From an uncultured Treponema sp. (GTDB lineage: Bacteria > Spirochaetota > Spirochaetia > Treponematales > Treponemataceae): 15,364 nt of DNA. The stretch covers positions 1-15,364 of the forward strand of contig CALGGS010000122.1 in assembly GCA_937915735.1 (NCBI GenBank), in the 5' to 3' direction. Below the pieces are notes generated by a model that did no database searches, was not told the DNA's origin, and saw nothing but the letters and a program-made list of their open reading frames with translations. Of this stretch, positions 1 through 6,929 are shown piece after piece. Each line of letters begins with the position of its first letter. Position 1 is the first letter of the stretch. The position numbers and the translations under genes were made by a program.

Positions 1-821
1 CCAATTCCGAAACAGGCAAAAAGGAAACACAAACATGGACATACGCAAAGAATCTCATGTCCTTAAAGACGGCAAAGGCCGCCATGTTTACGCTCAACTG
101 CCTTGCAAACCCGAACACATACGAGCTGTTTGACAACTGCAAGAATATTTACGATGCGCTTTATGAAAGAAATGTCGACCTGCAAAAAATTTCCGCGGCT
201 TACATAGATGGGGCTCTGCTGCAAGAGCAAATGAAGGGTTCTACGGCTTTCGCATTTGCCTATGGCTCGCCAAAAAACGACTCCAAGCGTCCAAACGCAT
301 CAGAGGTAAAGTATGTGCAGCCTTATGCCCTTTCAGGTGCCACTATATCAAAAGACGCAGGGTATACTTTACTTTTGGCCATTCGTACTGAGTATGAGCC
401 AGGATTTTATCCTAGGCTTATCTCTTTTACCGATGCCTATGACATTGGCTATGCAAATTCAGCGGATACGGTAAGAGACGACGACCTTGTAGATGACCCC
501 TATAACTTTGAGAATTTTCTTCACACATACAGTGAAGAAACTGACGTGGGTCTTCATTTTGTTAAAGACGAGAATTCTGTTTGGCTAGGAATTGACGGTT
601 TAACATATCGTGCGGTTGTATCGCCTGAGCTGTGCCTTAAAGACAACAAGGGAAATAAAGACGAAGCAAAAAAGCCGAGTAAATCCTACGAAGATGTATT
701 CCGTTCTTGTGAAGACCAGGACTATGCATTTGGTGATGTTGCGGTTTTTGATTACTGGGATGCCGTAGAAAAAACCCACTTTTATGTGAATAAGGTTGAA
801 GTTAATGGCATTGACAATTAA
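1..821 (+). CDS. Partial protein (5' end outside window), paralogue of the next gene
   Basis: The reading frame is open from base 3, so the ATG at 57 is internal and the gene starts left of the window; 272 residues are visible. The residues before that ATG (TWTYAKNLMS) align with KNWVYAKNLMS of the next protein, which confirms that coding continues upstream. Further shared blocks are AFAYGSPKND/CFAFGSPKND, KYVQP/TYVQP, DAYDIGYANS/DSYDLNYLDS, SPELCLKD/SPEIVIKD and a C-terminal FDYWD/FDYWG. The two are therefore tandem paralogues, clearly diverged, and this copy looks more AT-rich. I recognise no known family. By analogy with the next gene it is probably a secreted lipoprotein, but its signal sequence is not visible. 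The gap to the next gene is 22 bp, so co-transcription is likely. Confidence 0.8.
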   Translation, partial: NSETGKKETQTWTYAKNLMSLKTAKAAMFTLNCLANPNTYELFDNCKNIYDALYERNVDLQKISAAYIDGALLQEQMKGSTAFAFAYGSPKNDSKRPNASEVKYVQPYALSGATISKDAGYTLLLAIRTEYEPGFYPRLISFTDAYDIGYANSADTVRDDDLVDDPYNFENFLHTYSEETDVGLHFVKDENSVWLGIDGLTYRAVVSPELCLKDNKGNKDEAKKPSKSYEDVFRSCEDQDYAFGDVAVFDYWDAVEKTHFYVNKVEVNGIDN

Positions 822-843
822 GCATATACACGAGGAGATTTTT

Positions 844-2271
844 ATGAAACGAACAAAATTATTTGCTGCAGGTGCGGCACTCGCGCTCATCGTGGGCTTG
901 GCTCTTCTCTCATGCTCGAACGATGACGACGAGAAAAAAGAAGAGACAATCGCCGACAAGCAGGACAACGCGGTCACAACAGAAGACATCGCATTCAACA
1001 TCCTGCGCGAGCTGTGCGACCTGAAAAATGACGACGGCGACGAAGAGCTTCCCTCCGACTGGAAGAGCAAGACTTTTGCGGCAGACATCGGAACGACATT
1101 CCCCACAGAAGTGGAGAGCGACGACACGGTGCGCTATGTTGCGTGCGACAGTGCCGATGATGCCGCCGACTACTTCCACGAGCTTATCGGAAGCGAAAAC
1201 GACTCCTGGAGCGATGCCGATGCGGGCGAATTCACCTTTGCGAAAGCCGATTCGACAAACGCAGACGATGATTTGTACGCCACGCTCACGGTAAACAGCA
1301 AGCGCGTTTCGGGACTTTCCGTCTTAAAATTCTACAATGCGGACGGAATCAAAGACTCAGTTGGCGAGAATGCCGTAAATCCCACCTACTACCACGCCGG
1401 CGACATCGTCACGCGCGATTCGGACGGAACCACCTGGATATGCGTAAAACCTGCGGGCGGACCTTCAAACGACAGTAGCAGCTACTGGATGTGCCTTGAC
1501 CCCTTCGCAAAAAACGGTAGCAAGGCGGGGCAGTGCATAATCAAAGAAGACAAAAAGAAAGTCTGGCTTTCCTACGCAAACCTTATCCAGAAAAACTGGG
1601 TGTACGCAAAGAACCTTATGTCGCTCGACACGGCAAAAGCGGCGTACCACACATTCAACGCGCTTCTGAACGGGAACGGCACGAACGCACAGGCGGTGTA
1701 TTCTGCCATTGCGAGCAGTGGCTACGACATTGCAAATCTTTCAAACAACGGCGAGAATTTCTGCTTTGCGTTCGGAAGCCCCAAAAACGACAAGAGCCGC
1801 GTATCGCGCGGAAACAGCGTAAATTCCCAGACAACCTATGTGCAGCCATTCTTTATCGGCACAGTTGGCGCAACGGATTCTATTCAAACGACTTCGGACG
1901 GCTACAGCTCTGTTTCTGGCGCAACGACGATGCTTGCCGTAACCGACTCTTACGACCTCAACTATCTGGATTCTTTTTACACGACATGGGTTTGCTATGT
2001 TCTGAAAATGTCTGCGGATGTTGATGACGGCTACACCTACCTTGACTACATTCACCGCGTTACTAACGGAAGTCTCGGATTCAGCGGCACATACACCTGG
2101 ATGAACAATACGGCGACGGCAAATCCAAAATATACTTCGTACAAGTCGTATCCGTATCACATCATCTACAGTCCTGAAATCGTGATTAAGGACTCTGGAA
2201 CAAAAAACTCCGCCTACACGGATGTGTACATCAGCGGAGACAACGCCTTTGACTACTGGGGGTCGCTCTAA
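844..2271 (+). CDS. Predicted lipoprotein of unknown function
   Basis: 475 residues. The ATG at 844 is chosen because GAGGAG lies six bases upstream and the protein then begins with a lipoprotein signal: MKRTK, a hydrophobic stretch to about residue 22, and lipobox LLSC with Cys24. Frame-consistent starts further upstream would bury that signal. After Cys24 comes an acidic SNDDDE tether. Residues about 182-218 form a compact block (AGDIV, DGTTWICVKP, SYWMCLD) recalling small Trp/Cys-rich carbohydrate-binding modules, but this is only a resemblance. The C-terminal half (about 260-475) is shared with the preceding gene. The high Asp, Ser, Tyr and Asn content suits an exported, surface-exposed protein. 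I recognise no family or enzymatic motif. It lies between its paralogue and two ligand-binding lipoproteins on the same strand. Confidence 0.85.
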   Translation: MKRTKLFAAGAALALIVGLALLSCSNDDDEKKEETIADKQDNAVTTEDIAFNILRELCDLKNDDGDEELPSDWKSKTFAADIGTTFPTEVESDDTVRYVACDSADDAADYFHELIGSENDSWSDADAGEFTFAKADSTNADDDLYATLTVNSKRVSGLSVLKFYNADGIKDSVGENAVNPTYYHAGDIVTRDSDGTTWICVKPAGGPSNDSSSYWMCLDPFAKNGSKAGQCIIKEDKKKVWLSYANLIQKNWVYAKNLMSLDTAKAAYHTFNALLNGNGTNAQAVYSAIASSGYDIANLSNNGENFCFAFGSPKNDKSRVSRGNSVNSQTTYVQPFFIGTVGATDSIQTTSDGYSSVSGATTMLAVTDSYDLNYLDSFYTTWVCYVLKMSADVDDGYTYLDYIHRVTNGSLGFSGTYTWMNNTATANPKYTSYKSYPYHIIYSPEIVIKDSGTKNSAYTDVYISGDNAFDYWGSL

Positions 2272-2286
2272 CACGAAAATAAGCCT

Positions 2287-3447
2287 ATGCGAATGAAAAA
2301 ACAATGTCGGGTTTCTCTTTTTCCTCTTATGCTGCTGTTGCTGCTTTTCGCACTAGCCTCCTGCTCGAATGACGGTGACAGTGGCGGCGGAGGAGAGGAC
2401 GAGACCGAAAAAATCTCGGAAAAGCTCGTCATTGTCTTTCATTTGCCCGCCGGCTTGGGCGACAATTCCTACACAGACATCTTGGCGTACGGAATACACA
2501 AGGCGGCGTTTGAGAACAACCTGCTTGTGTACGATGTAAGCCCTGATGACTGGGATGACGCACAGGTAAAAATACAGAAAGTTTTCTCGTCATATCGGGA
2601 ACTTATCGGCGCGGAAGAGAACGCCGATATTCCCGTCCTTTTTGTTTTTGCGAGCGAAAGCTATCTTCCCGTGCTTGAATCAGACGAGATTGCAAAAAGC
2701 ATTGCCGCTTCCACCGAGCCGTTCACCTACCTGCTTTTTGAGTCGGAGGAAACGGAAGTTCCGTATCTGAGCACGGTGTATATGCCGCTGTACGGTGCGA
2801 GCTACCTTGCGGGAACGGCGGCAAAAACACTGCTTTCTGAAAAAGAAAATCCCCGCGTGATTTCCCTGCTTGCCAATGATTTTATGCAGCCGCTGATTGA
2901 CGCACTGAACGGCTTTTCGGTCGGCTACGGCTCATCGGGTAGCACTTCCTATATCTACAACTATTTTGCGACTACGGCAGAAGAAGTGGAAGAAATGAGA
3001 AACGCCACCTTTGTCGCCGAGTCAATCAACGGCGAGGCAGACACAACGGGCTTTAACAGTGAGGAAACCGCCTACAAAATCGCCTACAACAACAGTTTCA
3101 ATACCTTTGACCTCTACTTCCCCATTTGCGGCGGGAGCATTCACGGGCTGCTCCGCTACAACCGCGAGCAGGGAGCGTCCTCGTTCTACACCGTCGGCAT
3201 GGATTCTGACATGAGCGCGTACAGCCCGCAGGTGCCGTTCTCGGTGGTAAAGCACATAGACAAGGCGGCAGAAAAGTGCATAGCGCAGTGGCTCGCCGAG
3301 GGCAAAATCGAGCACTACCAGCGGCTGGGGCTTGGCGAAGGCTACACCGAGCTTGTGGTTTCAGAAGGCTACGAAAGCCTTTCTGCTGTCGTTCAGGAAC
3401 ATCTTTCAGAAGCGATTGAAAAGGAGCAGGCATATTATGAAAACTAG
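2287..3447 (+). CDS. BMP/Med-type substrate-binding lipoprotein
   Basis: 386 residues. The N-terminus has a basic stretch, a Leu-rich core and lipobox ALASC with Cys26, followed by SNDGDSGGGG, so it is an acylated lipoprotein with a flexible acidic tether. The mature part follows the BMP family (Bmp/PnrA/Med, type-1 periplasmic fold): GDNSYTDILAYG near the start, GASYLAGTAA mid-chain, then PICGGSIHGLLRY, TVGMDSD and VVKHIDKA. Known members bind nucleosides or act as receptors for ABC importers. The residues here diverge, so the ligand cannot be named. No strong ribosome-binding site is visible before the ATG at 2287, and the ATG at 2293 is an alternative; translational coupling from the gene 15 bp upstream is likely. 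The 3' end overlaps the next gene by 11 bp. No importer permease or ATPase is adjacent. Confidence 0.8.
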   Translation: MRMKKQCRVSLFPLMLLLLLFALASCSNDGDSGGGGEDETEKISEKLVIVFHLPAGLGDNSYTDILAYGIHKAAFENNLLVYDVSPDDWDDAQVKIQKVFSSYRELIGAEENADIPVLFVFASESYLPVLESDEIAKSIAASTEPFTYLLFESEETEVPYLSTVYMPLYGASYLAGTAAKTLLSEKENPRVISLLANDFMQPLIDALNGFSVGYGSSGSTSYIYNYFATTAEEVEEMRNATFVAESINGEADTTGFNSEETAYKIAYNNSFNTFDLYFPICGGSIHGLLRYNREQGASSFYTVGMDSDMSAYSPQVPFSVVKHIDKAAEKCIAQWLAEGKIEHYQRLGLGEGYTELVVSEGYESLSAVVQEHLSEAIEKEQAYYEN

Positions 3448-5770
3448 GCATCTCTTACTTTTATCCGCAGTTTTTGCGCTCTTCTCTCTTTCTTCCTGCA
3501 AAAACAACGACGATGATTCGCCCTCATCCCCCGCGAGTTCCTTAGAAAAAGTGAATGTGGCGGTGGTGCTTCCGCTTGCAGAGAGAAGCACGCAGTCACA
3601 GCGGTTTAGGCGCGTCGCGGAATGGTATCTTTCCACGCTTGAAAAGGGAACGAGCGTGTTCTCAACGCCTTTTACGCTCAACATTGAATGGTACGACGAG
3701 AACAGCGCGGATTTGGAATCGCTTGCAGCCACGCTTTCATTGCGCCAAGACCTGCTTGCCGTAATCGGACCTATGTATTCAAGCCATGTGCAGACATTCG
3801 CAGACAAATGCTACGAAACGAAAAAAACGCTGATTGCGCCCTGCGCCTCAAGCGAGACCGTCATCCGAGCGTATGCGGTGAATGCCGCCGTCAAGGACAA
3901 AAAATCGCCCTTTTTGTGGACGCTCACCGAGTCCGATGTATCGCAGATTGAGGCAATGCTTGCAAAAGTCACCACATACGGCGGAAGACGCATCGCCCTG
4001 CTTGCGAGCGCGGATGTCTACGGAAAGACCTTCTTTGACTGGGTGCCATTTCTTGCCACCGAGCTTGATTTGGAGATAGTGAAGAATGTCATCTATGAGA
4101 CCGACACCGTAAAAAAAGAATACGAGTCGGGAACGGAGCCAGTATCGCTTTCCGTGGCTGCCCAAACCGTATTGGGCTGTGACGCCGATTTTGTCCTCTG
4201 CGCCTTTTCGTCTTATGAAGACGCACAGGAAGTGCTTGAAAAACGCGCGGCTTTTGGCGACTCTGCCCCGCGCCTGCTTTTCTCCGACACCGCTTTCACT
4301 GCGGAGCTGCTTTCGTTCACGGACGGCGAGAACTGCCTTGCGGAAGGAATCGAGGGAACGGCCCCCTATGCCGACCCTGAGAGCGCGTTTGCGGTGGATT
4401 ATGCCGCCCGCTTCGGCGAAAATCCCGTGCTCGGCGAGGCGCAGTTCTACGACTCGCTCCTTTTGTGCTCGTTTGCCGCCGCAGGGTGCTTCTGCAACCA
4501 AAAAAACGGAGATGCGGACGCATTCACCAACGAGAAAGTGAACGCCGAGCTTCGCAAGATGAACGAGGCGACGGCGGGAAGAGAATACGCATGGAATCTC
4601 GTGGGCATGGTCGTTGCCTTCAAGAGCCTTGACCGTGGCATTTACACGAACCTGTGCGGAGCTACGGGCTTGCTCGATTTCGACAAGGAAACGCTCACAT
4701 CTGCCTTGTACAGCATCTATGTGCATTGGTGCGTAGTCGAGGGCAAATTCGTGCCGCTCGAATTCACTTCCACCGAGAACAGCTCCCATTCAAGCGGGAA
4801 CAGGGCGAGCTGGGAATGGATTGTAAGCTTTGACGACAACGAGGATGTGGAGGACACCGAGAATTCGACCGTCACCTACGGCGATATGGAAGACCAATGG
4901 GCAGTCATCGTTGCGGCTTCCACCGGCTGGGCAAACTACCGCCATCAGGCGGACGCGCTCTACATCTACCAGCTTCTGCGCAAAAACGGCTTCCCCGACG
5001 ACCACATCATACTGATTCTTGCGGACGACATCGTGAACCACAAGCGGAACAAGCGACCCGGCGAGATAATCGCCCGCTTTGACGGCGAAAACCTGTACAC
5101 TGATAATTTGCAGATTGATTATCTTTTAGAGGAACTTAGCGCCGAGGATATGTCAAAAATCATGCAGGGGGAAAGCATCACTCTGGAAAATCGGGAGACA
5201 TTAAGGCTCTCTCATCCTCATCTTGTTGAAACGCCTACGATTCTTAAAAGCGGTTCTGACTCAAATGTCCTGTGGTTCTGGTCAGGGCACGGAACGAACA
5301 TAAACGGCGACAGCGAGAACGGCTATTTCGTATGGGAAGGAAAAAATTCTGCCTATAAAGGCTTCACCACGGACTTAATGAAAAACACGCTCGAATCGAT
5401 GAGCAGTGACAGCGATGGAAAAAAGCATTTCAGACAACTTCTGATTGTCACGGAAACCTGCTATTCGGGAAGCGTCATGCATATCTGCTCTGGAATCGAG
5501 GGCGTGCTTGCCTTTACCGCCGCCAACGGTTCTGAAACATCCCTTGCCGATTTGTACAGCGTAGACCTGAAAGTGTGGCTTTCAAACCGGTTCACCAAGA
5601 ACTTTACGGAAAGCATAATAGAAAATTCGGGGATTTATTACGCCGATTTGTACAAATATCTTGTGAAAAACACGATTGGCTCTCATGTCAGGCTTTTCAA
5701 CGGTACCTGTTTCGGAAACCTGTATAATCTAAGTCCGAACGAGCTTGTTGTGTACAAGGTGCCTGATTGA
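3437..5770 (+). CDS. Lipoprotein fusion: type-1 periplasmic binding domain plus legumain-type C13 cysteine peptidase
   Basis: 777 residues. The ATG at 3437 follows AAGGAG (3421-3426) and gives a lipoprotein signal with lipobox SLSSC (Cys21), then KNNDDDS. Residues about 38-450 resemble Leu/Ile/Val-receptor-like ligand-binding proteins: VNVAVVLPLAE, AVIGPMYSSHVQTFAD, APCASSETV, FLWTLTESD, RRIALLASADVYGK. An acidic linker (466-487) leads to a C13/legumain domain: WAVIVAAS (488-495), NYRHQAD (500-506), FWSGHG with catalytic His618, and ETCYSGS with catalytic Cys675. Legumain's Asn-binding S1 pocket (Arg, Glu, Asp) appears matched by Arg502, Glu673 and Asp705 (in LADLYS). The family cleaves after Asn/Asp or performs transamidation. 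Seen: both domains in one uninterrupted frame. Inferred: a membrane-anchored, possibly ligand-controlled asparaginyl endopeptidase. It overlaps the BMP lipoprotein gene by 11 bp, so co-expression is likely. I know of no characterised protein with this architecture. Confidence 0.85.
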   Translation: MKTRHLLLLSAVFALFSLSSCKNNDDDSPSSPASSLEKVNVAVVLPLAERSTQSQRFRRVAEWYLSTLEKGTSVFSTPFTLNIEWYDENSADLESLAATLSLRQDLLAVIGPMYSSHVQTFADKCYETKKTLIAPCASSETVIRAYAVNAAVKDKKSPFLWTLTESDVSQIEAMLAKVTTYGGRRIALLASADVYGKTFFDWVPFLATELDLEIVKNVIYETDTVKKEYESGTEPVSLSVAAQTVLGCDADFVLCAFSSYEDAQEVLEKRAAFGDSAPRLLFSDTAFTAELLSFTDGENCLAEGIEGTAPYADPESAFAVDYAARFGENPVLGEAQFYDSLLLCSFAAAGCFCNQKNGDADAFTNEKVNAELRKMNEATAGREYAWNLVGMVVAFKSLDRGIYTNLCGATGLLDFDKETLTSALYSIYVHWCVVEGKFVPLEFTSTENSSHSSGNRASWEWIVSFDDNEDVEDTENSTVTYGDMEDQWAVIVAASTGWANYRHQADALYIYQLLRKNGFPDDHIILILADDIVNHKRNKRPGEIIARFDGENLYTDNLQIDYLLEELSAEDMSKIMQGESITLENRETLRLSHPHLVETPTILKSGSDSNVLWFWSGHGTNINGDSENGYFVWEGKNSAYKGFTTDLMKNTLESMSSDSDGKKHFRQLLIVTETCYSGSVMHICSGIEGVLAFTAANGSETSLADLYSVDLKVWLSNRFTKNFTESIIENSGIYYADLYKYLVKNTIGSHVRLFNGTCFGNLYNLSPNELVVYKVPD

Positions 5771-5782
5771 TTTCAAAGCTTT

Positions 5783-5811
5783 TTGCTCTTTTTTCATTTA
5801 TATTGTATAAT
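5783..5811 (+). promoter_or_regulatory. Sigma70-like promoter ahead of the triple-hairpin element
   Basis: TTGCTC (5783-5788), a 17-bp spacer and a perfect TATAAT (5806-5811). The predicted start, about 5817-5819, falls on the first bases (GGGCAT) of the hairpin element, so the element could be transcribed as its own RNA or as a leader toward the MazF remnant. Confidence 0.5.
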
Positions 5812-5814
5812 TAT

Positions 5815-5945
5815 GGGCATCTCTAGAAATCCACTAGGGTGTATTTCTAGAGAATGCCGACGAGTTTTAAGTCGTTGTAATGTCACGACTTAAAACATCG
5901 CTCTTTCAGAGTTATCTCTAAAAATTGCAATTTTTAGAGATGCCC
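5815..5945. repeat. 131-bp MITE/REP-like element with terminal inverted repeats and three hairpins
   Basis: The ends are perfect 11-bp inverted repeats: GGGCATCTCTA (5815-5825) and TAGAGATGCCC (5935-5945). Inside are three consecutive hairpins. Stem 1 is 5816-5830 paired with 5843-5858, with one bulged A and a 12-nt loop. Stem 2 is GTTTTAAGTCGT (5864-5875) paired with 5885-5896, extended by CGA/TCG around a bulge, with a 9-nt loop. Stem 3 is a perfect 28-bp palindrome (5914-5941). Stems 1 and 3 are diverged versions of the same unit. The end pairing competes with stems 1 and 3, so two folds are possible. The 28-bp palindrome occurs identically at 10547-10574. No coding capacity is seen. It may be a non-autonomous mobile element, a structured RNA, or both. 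Confidence 0.7.
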
Positions 5946-5990
5946 TTATTTTTATGGAAAAGAAATTTTATTGGTGCGGGGGATTTTTTT

Positions 5991-6107
5991 ATGGCAATAG
6001 GACAGGAAATAAAGAAAACACGGCTATGCCTCGTCATTTCTCCAGATGAAATGAACAATAACATAGATACAATCATTATTGCTCCGATGACGACAGAATC
6101 ACACTAA
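5991..6107 (+). pseudogene. mazF: MazF/PemK-type toxin remnant
   Basis: A 38-residue frame carries the conserved N-terminal core of MazF-family endoribonucleases: IGQEIKKTR followed by LCLVISPDEMNNN and TIIIAPMTT. Intact family members are about 110 residues and begin upstream with a strand ending in DPT before IGxEIxKTRP; here an ATG and one alanine codon stand in that place. The frame stops right after MTTESH, where the conserved YPTR segment should follow, and no continuation is seen in any frame before 6163. Both ends are therefore lost, and the conserved KTRPC proline is Leu. No antitoxin gene is visible. It lies 45 bp after the hairpin element. A fragment of this size should not be an active RNase. 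Confidence 0.75.
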
Positions 6108-6143
6108 TTTTCTGCAGAAGCAGCTAAATAATCATTCACTATT

Positions 6144-6170
6144 ATTTTTTATTCTGGGATTTTTTATTCT
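6144..6170. repeat. 12-bp tandem duplication at the end of the ComFB-domain gene
   Basis: ATTTTTTATTCT occurs at 6144-6155 and again at 6159-6170, separated by GGG. The second copy includes the stop codon of the minus-strand ComFB-domain gene. It looks like local slippage or a small duplication. No convincing terminator is visible between this gene and the MazF remnant. Confidence 0.6.
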
Positions 6171-6871
6171 TCGGCTTCAACTTTGAAGAGAACGATGTCG
6201 CGAATTTTGATAGAGCATGCAGTGTTAAGCTCTGTTTTTGTTGTTGAGTCACTGATAATTGGAACTTCAAAATAGTGATAAGATTTTTCGTAGCCTTCGA
6301 CTTCAATTTCAAGCTCGAATTCAAATTTTTTACTGACTCCCGCTTTTTCACAAAGAATTGGCTTGGCCCAAAATGTGAATGCGCCTCTCGTGCTTTGGAA
6401 GGTCTGAGTCGGATTTGCCCAAGTCATATCGACCATTTCAACAGGCTGTCCGTCGAGTTTTAAGAGAATTTTTGCTCCTGAAATAGGCTCAAAAGTGCTT
6501 CCGTCGAGAATAGTGCCTGTGAAAGTCGGGAAATTAAAGCTTGGGTTTTCTTCGAGATGAACTTCACATTCTTCGCGGGGAAGAACATGGAAGGGACGCT
6601 TTGTTGAAGAAATAATGCGGATACCGTCCATTGCGACAGCGGAAATATCAGCGATTAACTGATGATCGGCAAAGATTTCATTGGAATGTGTGACACCACG
6701 ACCAGAAACCACATATTTTGGTGGAATTCTATTTAAAACATAACTTATTGTGTCCAGCCGGCAGTTTTTGCAATCGCAGGAAAGCCAAGGTGTCTTTGCC
6801 ATCTTTACCTGCTCATACAAGCCGTTAACCTCTGCCGTGACTAAATCTTCCATCATGTTATGTACATTCAT
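6164..6871 (-). CDS. ComFB-domain protein with extra C-terminal beta-rich domain
   Basis: 235 residues. The ATG at 6871 has GGAG (6881-6878) six bases upstream; a TTG four codons earlier would overlap that site and is rejected. Residues 1-95 match the late-competence ComFB family: NVHNMMEDLV, NGLYEQV, WLSCDCKNCRLDTI, YVLNRIPPKYVVSGRG. Cys32, Cys34 and Cys37 form a CxCxxC that could bind metal. ComFB proteins have been reported as cyclic-dinucleotide receptors in other phyla. Residues about 113-235 add a domain the short (about 100-residue) family members lack: FTGTILDGSTFEPISGAKI is typical of carboxypeptidase-regulatory or Cna-B-like beta-sandwiches. There is no signal peptide or membrane segment, so it is probably cytoplasmic. 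It has its own promoter (6930-6958). A signalling-adaptor role is inferred. Confidence 0.8.
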   Translation of the reverse strand: MNVHNMMEDLVTAEVNGLYEQVKMAKTPWLSCDCKNCRLDTISYVLNRIPPKYVVSGRGVTHSNEIFADHQLIADISAVAMDGIRIISSTKRPFHVLPREECEVHLEENPSFNFPTFTGTILDGSTFEPISGAKILLKLDGQPVEMVDMTWANPTQTFQSTRGAFTFWAKPILCEKAGVSKKFEFELEIEVEGYEKSYHYFEVPIISDSTTKTELNTACSIKIRDIVLFKVEAEE

Positions 6872-6914
6872 AGCACTCTCCAAAAAAAATCAAAAATAAA
6901 ATAAAAAAAATTAG

Positions 6915-6928
6915 ATTTTAGAGATTTT
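6915..6928 (-). promoter_or_regulatory. Direct repeat copy 1 at the ComFB promoter
   Basis: Minus-strand AAAATCTCTAAAAT, identical to the copy at 6982-6995. This copy spans the predicted transcription start. The 10-mer ATCTCTAAAA is also the outer arm of the 28-bp palindrome found at two other sites, so this may be a regulator half-site or a repeat fragment. Confidence 0.4.
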
Positions 6929-6929
6929 T

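Noticed and set aside
1533..2024. 163-residue + strand frame inside the second lipoprotein gene
   Set aside because: Out-of-frame shadow with Arg/Cys-rich sequence; the lipoprotein frame is supported by its paralogue.
3332..3436. N-terminal extension of the binding-protein/peptidase fusion by 35 residues
   Set aside because: It overlaps the preceding gene by over 100 bp, lacks a lipoprotein signal at the start, and the ATG at 3437 has a ribosome-binding site and a perfect signal sequence.
3848..4789. Long 313-residue frame on the minus strand
   Set aside because: It is antisense to the binding-protein domain, has Arg/Gly-rich composition typical of a shadow frame, and shows no ribosome-binding site or recognisable domain.
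5771..5800. Terminator directly after the peptidase gene
   Set aside because: A T-rich tract is present but only a 3-bp stem (AGC/GCT) precedes it; too weak to call.
5815..5945. CRISPR array or tRNA-like gene in the hairpin region
   Set aside because: There are no regularly spaced direct repeats, and the stems do not fit a tRNA cloverleaf or its conserved T-loop.
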